A stretch of DNA of 49,853 bases, from NCBI GenBank assembly GCA_945861305.1, contig CAMATW010000020.1, positions 1 through 49,853 of the forward strand, written 5' to 3'. A program made the translations under genes and the position numbers. Position 1 is the stretch's first letter. Each line of letters begins with the position of its first letter. The notes below the pieces were generated by a model that worked only from the letters and a program-made list of their open reading frames with translations, had not been told where the DNA came from and did not search any database. This DNA is from Bordetella parapertussis (GTDB lineage Bacteria; Pseudomonadota; Gammaproteobacteria; Burkholderiales; Burkholderiaceae_C). Positions 40,867 to 48,638 of this stretch are shown in pieces.

Positions 40867-41970
40867 TCAGGGTAGCTGCCCTTGAACACCTTGCACCAGA
40901 AAATTCATGTTCAAAATTTCTTTGTCGCTTAAAGACTGACCCCTTGCAAGAATCACTTGGTCTTGGTTATCCAAGATGGGACCGGCAAAAGGCTGCAAGC
41001 TACCTCGTCCGATGGCACGCTGTAAGCGCATCAACTCATTTTGAACACGACCGGGCAACCTTGGGCCAAATGCGCCCACTTGAACCATTTTTTCTCGCAC
41101 TCCACCCCATACATTGCCGCTTTGCCAAGTGCCATTAAGGACTTGCTCTGCGCGTAGGCTGTAATAGTCGCCCCAATGGTGGGTGATGGCCAGTAACTGC
41201 GCTTGCGGGCCAATATGTCGCATATCCGAGTGGTAGGCGATGGCCAGCTTGCCACGCTCTTGGGCGGCCACCATGACAGCTTCAGATGCAGTATGAAACG
41301 CCAACACATCGGCCTTTTGGTTCATCAGCGTCATGGCCGCTTCGCGCTCTCGCGCAGGGTCAAACCAATTGTTGAGCCATACCAATTTGACCTGTGCCTT
41401 TGGGTTCACTGAGCGCATACCCAAAGCAAATGCATTGATGCCTTGAATGACTTCAGGAATGGGAAACCCTGCCACATAACCAGCAATGCCAGTTTTGCTG
41501 ACGCGTCCTGCAGCGATACCTGCCAAGAAACGCCCCTCGTAATAACGCGCATTCGCCGCCGACACATTGCTGGCGGTTTTGTACCCTGTAATGGACTCGA
41601 ACTTCACATTCGGAAATTCAGCTGCCACCTTCATGGTAGGTTCCATGTAGCCAAAGCTTGGGGTGAAGATCAAACCTGCGCCTTGCTGCGCCATGTCTCG
41701 GATAACGCGTTCGGCGTCGGTACCCTCAGCCACATTCTCTGCAAACACGGTTTGCACTTTGCGACCATTTTTATTGAGCTTTTCCTCCATCGCCAATCGC
41801 CCTAACTCGTGCTGGTGTACCCAACCGCTGGGTAAGCGTGGGGTCACGTAAACGAAACCGACTTTGAGGGGTGAGGTGGAAGGCTGACCCTTGGGGTCAC
41901 CCTGAGCTGCGAGCGTTGGGGCAGAAAACAAAGCAAGCGCAAACAGCGCTGCGATGAGGTTTTTGTACAT
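40867..41970 (-). CDS. BMP-family substrate-binding lipoprotein-type protein (periplasmic)
   Basis: 367 aa, basic membrane protein (BmpA/Med) family of ABC-transporter substrate-binding proteins, many of which bind nucleosides. A signal peptide (MYKNLIAALFALALFSAPTLAA, cleavage near residue 22) has no lipobox Cys, so it is probably soluble periplasmic. Body: VGFVYVTPRLPSGWVHQHELGR, GYVAGFPIPEVIQGINAF. ATG 41970 has GAGGA in the right place; TTG 41994 and ATG 41985 lie upstream in frame. No ABC permease or ATPase gene is nearby. The ligand is unknown. Confidence 0.88.
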   Translation of the reverse strand: MYKNLIAALFALALFSAPTLAAQGDPKGQPSTSPLKVGFVYVTPRLPSGWVHQHELGRLAMEEKLNKNGRKVQTVFAENVAEGTDAERVIRDMAQQGAGLIFTPSFGYMEPTMKVAAEFPNVKFESITGYKTASNVSAANARYYEGRFLAGIAAGRVSKTGIAGYVAGFPIPEVIQGINAFALGMRSVNPKAQVKLVWLNNWFDPAREREAAMTLMNQKADVLAFHTASEAVMVAAQERGKLAIAYHSDMRHIGPQAQLLAITHHWGDYYSLRAEQVLNGTWQSGNVWGGVREKMVQVGAFGPRLPGRVQNELMRLQRAIGRGSLQPFAGPILDNQDQVILARGQSLSDKEILNMNFLVQGVQGQLP

Positions 41971-42008
41971 GGTGTTCCTCGACATGGCTCTCAACGAGCG
42001 AGATTTTC

Positions 42009-42035
42009 AAAAAAAACGCCCCAACAGGGGCGTTT
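42009..42035 (-). terminator. terminator of the displaced tRNA-Asp transcription unit
   Basis: AAACGCCCC-AACA-GGGGCGTTT, nine pairs with a four-base loop; on the minus strand it is followed by a run of eight T residues. It lies 13 nt beyond a tRNA 3' end remnant on the same strand and nothing else upstream would use it. Confidence 0.85.
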
Positions 42036-42047
42036 CTACGAGACTTG

Positions 42048-42061
42048 TGGCGGAGTGGACG
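42048..42061 (-). other. attachment site: 3' end of tRNA-Asp
   Basis: Read on the minus strand this is CGTCCACTCCGCCA. The CCACTCC acceptor half, G discriminator, CCA end and preceding CGT agree with the T-stem/acceptor end of bacterial tRNA-Asp(GTC). No tRNA body lies upstream (minus strand); sequence similarity stops abruptly. With an integrase 134 nt away, this is best read as the crossover site left by integration into the tRNA 3' end. The element therefore extends to the right, and an intact tRNA-Asp is expected beyond the window. Confidence 0.7.
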
Positions 42062-42144
42062 TCATACGCATCCACATCCAAAAAACGCCAGTAAGAAGTA
42101 TAACCACCCTTAAACACTAATAATTTACGAAGAGTAAGCTCTTG

Positions 42145-42184
42145 CAAGCTCCAACAAAATCCAGCACAATCCAGTCCACATTGG
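42145..42184. repeat. 10-nt phased repeats upstream of the integrase gene
   Basis: CAAGCTCCAA, CAAAATCCAG, CACAATCCAG and TCCACATTGG follow each other at exactly ten-base steps; the middle two differ at only one base in ten. Placement between the att site and the integrase gene suits arm-type binding sites or an integrase promoter element. Inference. Confidence 0.45.
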
Positions 42185-42195
42185 AGGGTAAATAG

Positions 42196-43467
42196 GTGGG
42201 TAGAGTAGCAGCAAAAGCTTTGACAGCTAAACAGGTCGAAAAAGAGTCCATGCCGGGTTATCACGCCGACGGGCCAAACACTGGCCTGTACCTTCAGGTC
42301 ACACCCAATGACTCAGGTGTCACCCGTTCTTGGGTTTACAGATACACCTCACCAACCACCCGTAAACGTCGAGAGCTTGGGCTTGGCCCTGTAAAGGTTC
42401 GTAAGCTGGCTGACGCACGGTCTTTGAGTGCGGAACTCAGGCTGAAGGTGCTGAACGGCATTGACCCTAAGGACGAGCGTGATCGCATACGGTTTGAAGG
42501 GATTGCAACCCGGGCGCACCAAATCACCTTTGATGAAGCCGTCAAACATTGCATTTCTAACAAATCAGCCGAATGGAAAAACATCAAGCACGGACAGCAG
42601 TGGCGCAATACCTTGACTACATACGCCAGCCCTTTACTTGGACGAGTGCCGGTTGAATCCATCACCATTGAATTGGTTCATAAAGTTCTGCAACCTATTT
42701 GGATCACAAAAACAGAAACAGCAACACGCGTTAGACAGAGGATTGAAACCGTGCTGGACTGGTGCAAAGCCCGTGGCTACTGTAAAGGTGACAACCCAGC
42801 CAGCCTTAAAGGTGGACTAGGGGAATTACTACCCAAGTCCCAGAAAATAAAAAAAGTTGAACACCACGCTTCGTTGCCCTACCAAAATACAAATGAATTT
42901 GTCACAGCATTGCGTGCAAAAAGCAGCTTAACTTCCCTTGCGCTTGAATTCATGCTGTTAACTGCTTGCAGGACGGGTGAGGTTGTCGGCGCTAAATGGG
43001 AAGAGATGGACTTGACCACCAACGTCTGGACTATCCCACCAGAGCGGATGAAAGCTGGTGAACAGCACAGAGTGCCGTTAAGTAATCGTGCCGTACAAAT
43101 ATTGAACCTGATGAAGGCTCAAGCCCAGAACGAGTATGTGTTCCCCAGCCACTCAATTGCCAAGAACACTCACATGTCATCAGGAAGCTGCTTGGTAGCT
43201 ATGAAGAAGATGGATGCATTCAAGGGCTACACACCGCATGGACTGCGCTCGACATTCAGGGACTGGGCATCAGAAACAACCAACTTCGCCAATGAAACAC
43301 TAGAACTGGCCTTGGCTCACACCATCAGAAATAAAGCTGAAGCTGCATACCGTCGGCAGGATCAGCTAGAAAAACGCGTAAAGCTCATGCAGCAATGGCA
43401 AACGTTCATTGACGCACAAAAAAAGACTGCTACTGTTGTGCTCCTTGAAGTAAGAGGCAGCGCTTGA
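42196..43467 (+). CDS. int: tyrosine-type site-specific integrase, P4/DUF4102 family
   Basis: 423 aa. N-terminal DUF4102 arm-binding domain (residues 1-100; LTAKQVEKE, GLYLQVTPNDSG, RRELGLG), core-binding domain (110-210), then the catalytic domain with Arg259 (LLTACRTGEVVG), His348-x-x-Arg351 (PHGLRSTFRDWASE), His375 and Tyr385 (EAAYRR). GTG start with an excellent GGAGGG site at 42183-42188. P4-type integrases act at tRNA 3' ends, in agreement with the tRNA-Asp remnant next to the gene. Confidence 0.95.
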   Translation: MGRVAAKALTAKQVEKESMPGYHADGPNTGLYLQVTPNDSGVTRSWVYRYTSPTTRKRRELGLGPVKVRKLADARSLSAELRLKVLNGIDPKDERDRIRFEGIATRAHQITFDEAVKHCISNKSAEWKNIKHGQQWRNTLTTYASPLLGRVPVESITIELVHKVLQPIWITKTETATRVRQRIETVLDWCKARGYCKGDNPASLKGGLGELLPKSQKIKKVEHHASLPYQNTNEFVTALRAKSSLTSLALEFMLLTACRTGEVVGAKWEEMDLTTNVWTIPPERMKAGEQHRVPLSNRAVQILNLMKAQAQNEYVFPSHSIAKNTHMSSGSCLVAMKKMDAFKGYTPHGLRSTFRDWASETTNFANETLELALAHTIRNKAEAAYRRQDQLEKRVKLMQQWQTFIDAQKKTATVVLLEVRGSA

Positions 43468-43991
43468 AAAAACTCTTCAACAAAAAAAATATCGCTATTG
43501 AGGACACCTCGCTTCGATTAGTCAATAAAAAGACCGGAAAATTGGCTTCCAGCACGAATTGGCTTGTAGATCTAGCCGCAGTTGCAAAAAAATTAGGAGA
43601 TTCGTCAGGAATTGCCGCGTTGCTGCCGCAAGAAAAAGCTGGGAAGCTTTTGCTTCATAACGAAATAAAGCCTTTTAAGCGGCAAAAGGAAACACCTGCG
43701 GCTTCGGGGCATGAAACTTTACATAAAGAGCTGCGAGATTTGGCGAGGTCAGCTTACCCAGAACTGGCGCTTTTTTATATAGAAAACGTAGTTCAAAGCA
43801 AAAAGTCAAGCCAAGTAAATAAAAAAGGGTTTAGAGCTTGGTTGATGCAGGAACTTAGCAAGCCAGAGGGAGACCTGAACCAACATTTGAAGTCAATTCA
43901 AGAGTTTCATCCTTTGATAGAGCGAGAACGCAGTGATGACTGGTGGCGCAAGTGCCTAAAAACAGAGAGTAAATCCAAAGCCAAGTCCTAA
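43464..43991 (+). CDS. hypothetical protein coupled to the integrase, 175 aa
   Basis: Not recognised. TTG start overlaps the integrase stop (TTGA), with AAGAGG as ribosome site at a proper distance; there is no earlier or better ATG. Lysine-rich, with a helical middle (LHKELRDLARSAYPELALFYIENVVQS) and a tryptophan-containing end (SDDWWRKCLKTES). The position right after the integrase suggests an excision, regulatory or DNA-binding role. The gene is more AT-rich than the core genes to its left. Confidence 0.75.
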   Translation: MKKLFNKKNIAIEDTSLRLVNKKTGKLASSTNWLVDLAAVAKKLGDSSGIAALLPQEKAGKLLLHNEIKPFKRQKETPAASGHETLHKELRDLARSAYPELALFYIENVVQSKKSSQVNKKGFRAWLMQELSKPEGDLNQHLKSIQEFHPLIERERSDDWWRKCLKTESKSKAKS

Positions 43992-44042
43992 AAAATAAGC
44001 TTCGTCCCATCTTTAACCAACTCTTACTGGAGTAAATTGAAT

Positions 44043-44261
44043 ATGGGCCACCAAGCACAACCGCGTCGCATCCTTCGCATGCGCGACATCTGTCAAAAAT
44101 TGGGTCTCTGTCCCAGCACCGTTCACGACCTTGTCGCTCGTGGTGTTTTCATAAAACCTTTCACTTTGATACCAGGCGGGCGCGCTGTCGGATGGCTCGA
44201 AGTCGATGTAGATCAATGGATTTTTGATCGTAAAGAAGCCTCATTGATGGAGGTCCTATAA
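44043..44261 (+). CDS. AlpA-family excisionase/regulator
   Basis: 72 aa from ATG 44043, with TGGAGT upstream. It has the AlpA layout: RILRMRDICQKLGLCPSTVHDLVARGVFIKPFTL (winged helix-turn-helix), then GGRAVGWLEVDVDQWI. AlpA proteins switch on the excision and replication genes of P4-like satellites and islands. A TTG at 44037 is an alternative start. Its stop overlaps the first codons of the primase-helicase frame. Confidence 0.88.
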   Translation: MGHQAQPRRILRMRDICQKLGLCPSTVHDLVARGVFIKPFTLIPGGRAVGWLEVDVDQWIFDRKEASLMEVL

Positions 44262-46693
44262 CACATCCAGCCATTGAATTTCTGCAGCATCTCGACCCAT
44301 CTGAAAACGCAACCTTCAGCATCGAGCATTACACCGATTTGCCCAAGGGATTGGCCAAACCAAAAATCGACGGTTTGAGCGGCCGCTACGCCAACCTGAC
44401 GCTGATGCAAGTTGCCGATAAATTGACTGAACTGCAAGCAATCAACGACAAGGGTGCTGGTATCTTTGTGGCGGTTAATCGGTTTAATGGTCATCGAAAA
44501 GTAGAAAACGTATCACTCGTTCGCGGGATTCATGCGGATATGGATGACGTCACTGAAGATCAGTTGGCTGCCCTCGCAAAAAATCTTCAGCCCTCCATAG
44601 TTGTTCAAAGTAGCAGCGCTTCCCGATGCCAAGTTTATTGGCTAACCAATGCCGATGACACCCTAACAAGCGCTGAAACAAAGGCAATAAATCAGTGTGT
44701 TGCACAACACTATGGCGCCGACAAGGCGGCAGTTGATGCGGCGCGACTGCTTCGACTCCCCGGTTTTAAGCACATGAAGTACAGAGCCGAGGGCAAGACA
44801 CCCACTGTCACAGCGACTTTATATGACCTAACATACACGGCAAATCAAATTCGTGCTGCGTTTCCTTCAACACAGGCCCGTGGCACTGCAAAAACCTCGA
44901 CCCCACTTGATCAAGACGCTTGCGCGGTAACCCCAGTTTTGACATCACAACTTGATAAGGTGACAAAACGTATCGAGGCCTCGCATCCTCAACTTTGGGC
45001 TGGAGAGTGGTCCATGGTCATTCGTCCAAGCGGAGAAATTGGATACCCAAGTCAAAGCGAAGCAGACCTTGCTCTGGCGGGCCACATAGCCCGTGCCTGT
45101 CACCGTTCAGGGGCCAGTGGTGCAGCCCTGAACAACGCTGTGGAGGACGTATTTTTCAGATCGCAGCTTGGGGGTGGTGACAAGTGGAAAAGTCGATCTG
45201 ATTACCGAGCGCTTACCGTAGCCAAGGCCTTGAAAGGTTTGTCGCGCTCAAACGCCAGCACTGCCCTGGACGATTTGGTCATGGATTCTTTTGGGGATAT
45301 TCGCAACGCAAAAGTTTTTGCTCAGTGTGCTGTTGGCCATTTCTTGTACGTCACAACACGCAATCGCTGGCTGCATTGGATCAATGAAAAGTGGCTTGTT
45401 TGCGAAAAAGATGAGCACGTCACCATGGCCAAAGAAGTTTGTGCAAAGATGCACGACACAGCGCTCGAGGTATTTCAAAAAGACCAGGAAAAGGGCCGGC
45501 GCTTGTTGCAAGACGCTAAGGCGTCGCACCATATGACTCGCCTGAGTGCAATGCTGAAGTTGACCGTTTCTGAGTCAGAAATGGCCGCTACAGACCGAGA
45601 GCTCGATTGCAATCCTTATTTGCTTGGAGTTGCAAACGGAGTGGTAGACCTGCGCGACGGTCAATATCTGATCAACCAGCCATCCTTGAAGATAACCCGT
45701 TACTGCAACGCGAGCTTTGATGTTGATGCCAGTTGTACAAGGTGGATAAGTTTTCTTGATGAAATATTTGCGCAAGATACCGCAACAATTGCTTGTGTTC
45801 AGCGATTACTTGGCTGCACTTTGTTGGGCCTTGCGAGCGAAGAAAAACTTATTATTTGCTTTGGCTCTGGCAGTAACGGAAAAAGTGTGTTCAGCAACAT
45901 CGTTCACAAAATAATGGGTGGGTATTCAATCACCGCTCCCCCTTCAATGCTGACCACTAGACGCAAAGGTGATGGGGGGCCTAGGAACGATTTGGCTGCA
46001 CTGGCTGGCGCACGTTATGTTTCAATCAACGAACTTCAGGCGGGCGATAGGTTAGATGAGCAAATCGTGAAAATGCTCGCAGGCCGTGAACCTATATCTG
46101 CCCGATTTTTACATCAAGAATTCTTTGAATTTACTCCTACTTTTACTCCCTGGTTGCGCACAAATCACAAACCAATCATTTATGGCGTCGAGGAAGGTAT
46201 CTGGCGGCGGCTTGTCTTACTTAACTTTGGGGTTCAAATTCCTGAAGGCAAAAAAGACTCAGCGCTGGAAGATAAATTATTCGCGGAGCGAGACGGCATA
46301 CTGATGTGGATGATTGAGGGCGCGCGGCTGTTTTTGAAAGACGGCATTTGCATCAGCCCTAGCATGCGCAACGATCTCTTGGCCTACAGGGGTGACAGTG
46401 ATTTGCTGGGTGAATTTTTATCAGACACAACCTGGGCGAGCAATTCCGTTGCCGACAAGATTGAGCAAAAGCTTTTTTACACAAGCTACAGGATGTGGTC
46501 AGCGGTAAATGGTTCGCGGCCCATGGCAAAAAAGTCTTTTACCCAGAGACTTGTTGAGCGTGGCTACAAAGAGACCAAAAGCGGCGGCAACCGGTTTTAT
46601 GCGGGTCTGAAGTGGATTGACAAGGCTTACCTTTCACAAGTTGAGGGCAGGATGGGCAGGTTTTTAGGCGATTCTGACTATTCACCATTTTAA
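44258..46693 (+). CDS. primase-helicase (RepB-like primase with P4-type SF3 helicase)
   Basis: Coding from the frame's only upstream stop at 44231 runs to 46693. The likely start is at 44258 (811 aa), where codon ATA stands; the first residues then read (M)THPAIEFLQHLDPSENATF, and GGAGG at 44249-44253 is a proper ribosome site. TTG 44339 is a fallback (784 aa). N-terminal primase part: VRGIHADMDD (acidic metal site) and AARLLRLPGFKHMK. C-terminal helicase: Walker A FGSGSNGKS, then SINELQAGDRLDEQIVKMLAGREPISARFLHQE and WLRTNHKPII. Replicates the excised element. Confidence 0.85.
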   Translation: MTHPAIEFLQHLDPSENATFSIEHYTDLPKGLAKPKIDGLSGRYANLTLMQVADKLTELQAINDKGAGIFVAVNRFNGHRKVENVSLVRGIHADMDDVTEDQLAALAKNLQPSIVVQSSSASRCQVYWLTNADDTLTSAETKAINQCVAQHYGADKAAVDAARLLRLPGFKHMKYRAEGKTPTVTATLYDLTYTANQIRAAFPSTQARGTAKTSTPLDQDACAVTPVLTSQLDKVTKRIEASHPQLWAGEWSMVIRPSGEIGYPSQSEADLALAGHIARACHRSGASGAALNNAVEDVFFRSQLGGGDKWKSRSDYRALTVAKALKGLSRSNASTALDDLVMDSFGDIRNAKVFAQCAVGHFLYVTTRNRWLHWINEKWLVCEKDEHVTMAKEVCAKMHDTALEVFQKDQEKGRRLLQDAKASHHMTRLSAMLKLTVSESEMAATDRELDCNPYLLGVANGVVDLRDGQYLINQPSLKITRYCNASFDVDASCTRWISFLDEIFAQDTATIACVQRLLGCTLLGLASEEKLIICFGSGSNGKSVFSNIVHKIMGGYSITAPPSMLTTRRKGDGGPRNDLAALAGARYVSINELQAGDRLDEQIVKMLAGREPISARFLHQEFFEFTPTFTPWLRTNHKPIIYGVEEGIWRRLVLLNFGVQIPEGKKDSALEDKLFAERDGILMWMIEGARLFLKDGICISPSMRNDLLAYRGDSDLLGEFLSDTTWASNSVADKIEQKLFYTSYRMWSAVNGSRPMAKKSFTQRLVERGYKETKSGGNRFYAGLKWIDKAYLSQVEGRMGRFLGDSDYSPF

Positions 46694-46857
46694 AAATAAC
46701 TAAGGACAATTACCCAAAACAGGCATAAATCCTGTCCATCCTGCCCCTACCCCGGTGTGTAATTCATGCTCAATACTCATCGTCACATCAAAAACACTCA
46801 CCAAAATTTTAATTGCAGGTGCAAGGGGTCCTGTGTCAAATGCAATCGAGGCAACAT
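46694..46857. other. gap before the HGGxSTGP gene
   Basis: 164 nt with no gene. It begins with an AT-rich stretch after the primase stop. I see no convincing terminator hairpin or promoter. Confidence 0.4.
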
Positions 46858-47202
46858 ATGAAACCCACTTTTACCCAGTTTAGTGAGCCGCGCTGCTTGG
46901 TCTTTGGCCAACACAGCTGCAATCAATGCACGGCCAAATCCAAGCGCAGTGGTGCGCGGTGCCTTGCGCCGGCTGTTAAAGGTAAGTCAGTTTGCAAAAT
47001 GCACGGGGGAAAGTCCACAGGCCCACGAAGCGAGGAAGGCCTTCTTCGATCGGGCCGTTCTAGGTTGACTCACGGAACGCAGACTCGGCGGGTGCGGCTG
47101 GAGCACAAGAAGGCAATGCTTGCTATTCGCGCCCTCGAAAAGAGCGCGCTTAATCAAGGAATTCCTTGGGGCCACAAAATAAGGGGGAGGAAACCTAACT
47201 AA
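46858..47202 (+). CDS. HGGxSTGP motif protein
   Basis: 114 aa. Motif CLAPAVKGKSVCKMHGGKSTGP (Cys/His cluster with HGGKSTGP), preceded by CNQCTAKSKRSGARC. Four or more cysteines and one His suggest a zinc knuckle; the rest is very basic. Proteins with this motif are common in phages and islands, mostly uncharacterised. ATG 46858 has CGAGG upstream; a TTG at 46813 would add 15 residues. Confidence 0.85.
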   Translation: MKPTFTQFSEPRCLVFGQHSCNQCTAKSKRSGARCLAPAVKGKSVCKMHGGKSTGPRSEEGLLRSGRSRLTHGTQTRRVRLEHKKAMLAIRALEKSALNQGIPWGHKIRGRKPN

Positions 47203-47549
47203 TCAATAACTTAATTATTATTGACAGCGACTAAGTGATAGAACTTAACGTGCTATCTTGGACAGATTACTCAACTCAGTTTGCATTCTTAACACGCTAT
47301 TGCCCTGAATACTGATTGCCTTGCTAGCTAATTTGGCCGTTAGGCGACTTTTGATGGAGATTTTAAAAAGCCATTAACCATTGACACAGTTATAATGCCA
47401 GGCACAAGTTTGGAGCTAGCCAAGGTCACTTTCAGCCTTCTTCATCCTTTTGCCGCCACCGCCGTCATATACAAATAGATAGGTAATAAATATTCTTACA
47501 CCGGATGACTTTTACGATATTAGTGCTGCCCGTCTAGTAGGACCGAGAC
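47203..47549. other. gene-free interval, 347 nt
   Basis: AT-rich. It holds TTGACA at 47221 and TATAAT at 47391, which are too far apart to form one promoter; a second TTGACA (47381) is only 4 nt from the TATAAT. No frame above about 60 codons. It may contain the terminator or promoter between two convergent units, but nothing is certain. Confidence 0.35.
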
Positions 47550-48260
47550 TTACAGCTGAGTAGATAAGCGAAGAACACAGTCGCCGTACTTCTCAGTACC
47601 GGCAGTGAATCCCAGTTCCTTGCACTTGTTTTCCGCTCTTTGGAGAGCCGATGGAGCAGACTCAATAGTTGGCTTTGCAGGGGTGCGGACCGTGGTTGGT
47701 ATAGGGGTTGGTGTCGAATCAGAAAGCGTTTTTGGGCAAACGCTATCTGGGCACCCTGTAGCCGCAATAAAAGTTTTTCCGCGAATAGCGCCGCGATCGA
47801 AAATCTCCGTCAACTCTGCACGGGCGGAGCCAGCTAAAAGCCCAACCAAAAGCGCGGCCTTGGGCATCTTTATATCAGCTCGAAAGATGACTACTTCGCC
47901 ACTACTGACCATTCTCACAAGGGGTATTTGGTTAGACGAATCGTCGCCTCTAGGCTGAAACGTAAACGTGTATGTGCCGGGCGCGATGTCCAGTACAGCC
48001 GCCTCGCCACGATTAGTTTTTACAACGTTAACTCCATTGACAAAGAGGTCGCTTCCAAATATCTCAGGATCAGTGAAGGCCCCAAAACCCATAGTCCCAC
48101 CGATAAGATAAACCTTAGCTAAGCCAGGTTTAGTCATAAACGAAAGTGCCTCGGTTGCTTCCACCGGATTTACTGGAAAATTGGCTACCTTAGGGGCAGC
48201 ACACCCGGAAAGGAAGGTAACAAAAAGGGCTGCCATAAAGTACGTTTTATGATTTGACAC
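47550..48260 (-). CDS. lipoprotein, DUF2846-like
   Basis: 236 aa. Residues 1-20 form a lipoprotein signal with LSGC (Cys20 is the modified residue). GTG start at 48260 with TGGAGAAATT upstream. The middle (AKVYLIGGTMGFG, SDLFVNGVNVVKTNRGEAAVLDIAPGTYTFTF) has the pattern of DUF2846-type beta-domain lipoproteins; this match is by eye. A Thr/Pro linker leads to a C-terminal CKELGFTAGTEKYGDCVLRL motif, seen in many proteobacterial outer-envelope proteins. Probably a periplasm-facing lipoprotein of unknown role. Confidence 0.85.
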   Translation of the reverse strand: MSNHKTYFMAALFVTFLSGCAAPKVANFPVNPVEATEALSFMTKPGLAKVYLIGGTMGFGAFTDPEIFGSDLFVNGVNVVKTNRGEAAVLDIAPGTYTFTFQPRGDDSSNQIPLVRMVSSGEVVIFRADIKMPKAALLVGLLAGSARAELTEIFDRGAIRGKTFIAATGCPDSVCPKTLSDSTPTPIPTTVRTPAKPTIESAPSALQRAENKCKELGFTAGTEKYGDCVLRLSTQL

Positions 48261-48638
48261 AATTTCTCCAGTATGAAAATGCTTGTTCTAAGAAAGGTCT
48301 GCACAAGTCATCTGATTGACCTGGTCAGACGTTAGAAGACCTATAGAGAACTAAGCCTTGACGCCACCGAGTTCGGGGACACAAGCATCTCGTACAACGC
48401 AGTCCTCATGTGTTCGATCGGCGATTCAAACTCCACAATAAAACTGTCTGATGAGTTGGGACAAAAAATTTGTAAAAACGCATTTGTGTAAGTGGTCGAC
48501 TAGATATCCAAATGTCACCTGAAGTTTGATTGAAATCGAGGCTGGATCTGAACCGACTCTGCTCTCTCTTGGAGCAAACGAATGTGGTGAAGATGCCGAA
48601 GGCGATGGATCATCACCCTCGCTAGCGGTGGATCAAAG
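48261..48638. other. gene-free interval, 378 nt, with possible gene relic
   Basis: Lies between the lipoprotein and AraC-type genes. A minus-strand frame of 53 codons at 48341-48499 reads SDSFIVEFESPIEHMRTALYEMLV, which looks protein-like, but lacks a start with a ribosome site. It may be a degraded gene. A GATC-AT-CACC ... GGTG-GATC hairpin lies at 48609-48634. Confidence 0.35.

Noticed and set aside
47330..47360. GTTAGGC resembling an integron attC core
   Set aside because: Single core site with no partner core, no gene cassette and no integron integrase in the window.
47381..47396. TTGACA and TATAAT in close sequence
   Set aside because: Only 4 nt apart, far below the 16-18 nt needed for a sigma-70 promoter.
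48609..48634. Hairpin GATC-AT-CACC ... GGTG-GATC as terminator
   Set aside because: Bulged stem and no T run on either strand, so not called as a terminator.
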